Positions 61,960-64,000 of a stretch of DNA of 64,000 nucleotides are shown piece by piece (position 1 is the stretch's first letter; each line of letters starts with the position of its first letter). The notes below the pieces were generated by a model. The model made no database searches, was not told the DNA's origin, and saw only the letters and a program-made list of their open reading frames with translations. This stretch comes from Gilliamella sp. wkB7 (GTDB lineage: Bacteria > Pseudomonadota > Gammaproteobacteria > Enterobacterales > Orbaceae), in assembly GCF_001693435.1 (NCBI RefSeq), contig NZ_CM004509.1, positions 2,604,001 to 2,668,000 of the forward strand, in the 5' to 3' direction. The position numbers and the translations under genes were made by a program.

Positions 61960-62048
61960 CTTAAATACCGCTGGTCTTTTTGCGCAAAAGTGAGTAGAAT
62001 GCATCGGCAATATTTTATCAACAACTCAACTCAATGGTGAATATTGTC

Positions 62049-63515
62049 ATGTCTCGTATAGTAAAAGAAGCCCTCACGTTTGATGACGTGTTATTAGTTC
62101 CAGCTCATTCCACTGTATTACCGAACACCGCTGATATCAGTACGCAGCTTACCCAAACCATTAAACTAAATATTCCAATGCTTTCAGCAGCAATGGATAC
62201 CGTTACTGAATCTGATTTAGCCATTGCACTTGCCCAAGAAGGTGGAATTGGTTTTATCCATAAAAATATGTCAATTGAAAACCAAGCTAATCATGTAAGA
62301 CGAGTGAAAAAACATGAAAGCGGGATTGTACAAGATCCAGTAACTGTTTTACCAACAGCCACTATCAAACAAGTGACCGATTTAGCGAAAGAATATGGAT
62401 TTGCTGGTTTTCCTGTTGTGACTGAGTCACAAGAATTAGTGGGAATTATTACTGCACGAGATGTTCGATTTGCAACTGACTTATCACTGCCCGTTACTGC
62501 GGTAATGACGCCGAAAGAACGTTTGGTTACGGTAAAAGAAGGTGAACAACGTGAAATTGTTTTAAAAAAAATGCACGAACATCGCGTCGAAAAAGTGTTA
62601 GTTGTTGATTCGAAATTTCATCTTAAAGGTATGATCACCGTCAAAGATTATAATAAAGCTGAACAAAAACCTAATGCATGTAAAGATGAAAAAGGGCGCT
62701 TGCGTGTGGGAGCCGCAGTGGGTGCGGGCGCAGGTAATGAAGAACGCATTGCCGCATTAGTTGAAGCGGGTGTCGATGTGTTATTAATTGATTCGTCGCA
62801 TGGCCACTCTGAGGGTGTGTTAGAGCGTATTCGCCAAGCGCGAAAAGCCTATCCTGATCTACAAATTATCGGAGGTAATGTCGCTACAGCAGAAGGTGCT
62901 AAAGCACTCATTGATGCAGGCGTTAATGCCGTTAAAGTTGGGATAGGTCCAGGTTCAATTTGTACTACTCGCATTGTTACTGGCGTGGGTGTACCGCAAA
63001 TTAGTGCAATTATGGATGCAGTTGAGATGGCACAAAAGCACAATATTCCAGTTATTGCCGATGGTGGCATTCGTTTTTCTGGAGATATTGCCAAAGCCAT
63101 AGCTGCGGGTGCAGCCTGTGTTATGGTCGGTTCTATGTTTGCTGGCACTGAAGAAGCTCCTGGTGAAATTGAATTATTCCAAGGTCGAGCTTATAAATCT
63201 TATCGTGGTATGGGATCGCTTGGTGCTATGGCGAAAGGATCGTCCGATCGCTATTTCCAAACTGATAACGCTGCTGATAAACTCGTGCCAGAAGGCATCG
63301 AAGGGCGTATTGCTTATAAAGGTTTCTTAAAAGAAATCATCCACCAACAAATGGGAGGATTACGTTCTTGTATGGGATTAACCGGTTGTGCAACTATTGA
63401 TGAATTACGCACTAAATCGAAATTTTATCGTATCACTGGCGCGGGTATGAAAGAAAGCCATGTACATGATGTTTTAATTACTAAAGAGCCACCTAACTAT
63501 CGAGCTGGGGTATAA
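62049..63515 (+). CDS. guaB: Inosine-5'-monophosphate dehydrogenase
   Basis: GuaB oxidises IMP to XMP with NAD, the first committed step to GMP. The 488-residue protein equals E. coli GuaB in length. It has the N-terminal [15 protein letters not shown], tandem CBS domains (~93-205; [20 protein letters not shown]), the catalytic-cysteine loop [18 protein letters not shown] (Cys ~305), [15 protein letters not shown], and the flap with [11 protein letters not shown] use the ATG at 62049, preceded by GGTGA; an ATG 15 bases upstream would add five residues not seen in E. coli. guaA, which follows in E. coli, is absent in the next 485 bp. Confidence 0.96.
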   Translation: MSRIVKEALTFDDVLLVPAHSTVLPNTADISTQLTQTIKLNIPMLSAAMDTVTESDLAIALAQEGGIGFIHKNMSIENQANHVRRVKKHESGIVQDPVTVLPTATIKQVTDLAKEYGFAGFPVVTESQELVGIITARDVRFATDLSLPVTAVMTPKERLVTVKEGEQREIVLKKMHEHRVEKVLVVDSKFHLKGMITVKDYNKAEQKPNACKDEKGRLRVGAAVGAGAGNEERIAALVEAGVDVLLIDSSHGHSEGVLERIRQARKAYPDLQIIGGNVATAEGAKALIDAGVNAVKVGIGPGSICTTRIVTGVGVPQISAIMDAVEMAQKHNIPVIADGGIRFSGDIAKAIAAGAACVMVGSMFAGTEEAPGEIELFQGRAYKSYRGMGSLGAMAKGSSDRYFQTDNAADKLVPEGIEGRIAYKGFLKEIIHQQMGGLRSCMGLTGCATIDELRTKSKFYRITGAGMKESHVHDVLITKEPPNYRAGV

Positions 63516-63600
63516 TTTTAGTATATCTCTTTTCTAGGGTAGTTTGATTTTAGGCATTTTAAAATAGATATCGCTTATCATCATTAAAATTTATCGAAAC

Positions 63601-63626
63601 TAAAGGGACTTCTTAAGTCCCTTTAA
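63601..63626 (+). terminator. Hairpin downstream of guaB
   Basis: TAAAGGGACTT pairs with AAGTCCCTTTA, an 11-bp perfect stem with a three-base loop, 85 bp past the guaB stop. The T tract is poor, so it could be a terminator or a processing stem. Confidence 0.6.
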
Positions 63627-63704
63627 TCAATGGTATCCCAACACCATACCTTTTATCTTTCTTTATTTTAACTATGATTCATACTTAAATCATGAATTGG
63701 AGAT

Positions 63705-63749
63705 TAAAAAAATGAAACGGTATAGACTCCTGAATATTTTTTACAAAAT
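63705..63749 (+). repeat. Dispersed repeat, subtype 2, copy F
   Basis: It reads AAAAAAATGAAACGGTATAG then ACTCCTGAATATTTTTTACA and AAAT. It differs from copy E (38316-38358) by only a few bases although 25 kb away, and no inverted partner is seen within the window. Confidence 0.85.
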
Positions 63750-64000
63750 TCCTTTTGATTCATAACATTGTCATTCAGTAAAAATTCTTTCGTTGCAATT
63801 GGTTTTGTGTATTTTGGATTGGTTACCATTGTAACTTAGGTTATTTCAACATCATCGTTTTAATGGATAACACTGACTAACTATTTAAAATATTTGATAG
63901 ATATTGTCATTAAATAAATTTACAAATTTTATTTTGAAATTTAATTAACTTAATGTTTTTTGGAGTTATTTTTTTGCGTAAATAATTTGATCTGTAATCA

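Larger units (their letters stand above)
63516..64000. other. Non-coding region after guaB to window end
   Basis: It contains a palindromic hairpin (63601-63626) and one dispersed repeat (63705-63749). No open frame is seen before the window ends, so guaA does not follow directly. Confidence 0.5.

Noticed and set aside
61979..61995. PurR-like half-site before guaB (TTTGCGCAAAAG)
   Set aside because: It lacks the central CGTTTGC symmetry of the PurR operator and is only a short self-complementary core.

Overview
The window is AT-rich, densely coded gammaproteobacterial chromosome. Protein sequences and gene neighbourhoods resemble enteric bacteria and Pasteurellaceae: ilvC, zapC next to ycbX, greB next to tex, queDE, clpB, ubiG and guaB are all recognisable. 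The low GC, the many sugar and nucleoside uptake genes and the orphan type VI secretion (T6SS) cassette suggest an Orbaceae gut symbiont, most likely Gilliamella or a close relative. This assignment is inference from sequence character, not a database match.

Layout. 1-6.2 kb: 3' end of ilvC, a partial duplication of that end, zapC, a MOSC/ferredoxin protein (ycbX), then divergent greB and tex. 6.8-8.3 kb: an orphan secreted protein with a lectin-like C-terminus. 8.9-21.9 kb, all on the minus strand: a large nucleotide and nucleoside utilisation region. It holds deoB, deoD, a nucleoside permease, adenosine deaminase, cpdB, cdd, pyrimidine-nucleoside phosphorylase, ushA and the glycyl-radical pair yjjI/yjjW. 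Together these would strip phosphates from nucleotides in the periplasm, import the nucleosides, deaminate and phosphorolyse them, and isomerise the pentose phosphate. deoC is not in the window. 22.4-31.2 kb: murB, a YcaD-type transporter and birA, then a zinc/cadmium/lead ATPase, a sugar efflux transporter, surE and ypfJ.

31.8-37.5 kb, minus strand: the most unusual locus. An orphan vgrG is followed by a protein with a papain-like Cys/His signature and by three tandem paralogous lipoproteins plus a decayed fourth copy. I read this as a T6SS spike, cargo effector and amplified immunity cassette. It is bordered on one side by a 1.1-kb non-coding stretch that contains a MITE-like inverted repeat. 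No T6SS structural genes are present here.

38.6-48.1 kb: queDE with a preQ1-I-like riboswitch in front, clpB with a heat-shock type promoter, a HAD phosphatase, a DeoR regulator, an exported protein of unknown function, ogt and an MHS-family transporter. 48.1-55.7 kb, minus strand: a beta-glucoside operon (bglG, bglF, GH1 6-phospho-beta-glucosidase) with an antitermination leader and a CRP-like site. It is followed by two exported histidine phosphatases and an OprD-type porin. 55.9-63.5 kb: htpG, an NSS-family transporter, ubiG, gntT with a perfect palindromic GntR-type operator, and guaB.

A family of roughly 35-45-bp dispersed repeats, at least six copies in two subtypes, occurs near 0.45, 0.69, 37.9, 38.1, 38.3 and 63.7 kb. 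No rRNA, tRNA, CRISPR array or intact transposase was seen.
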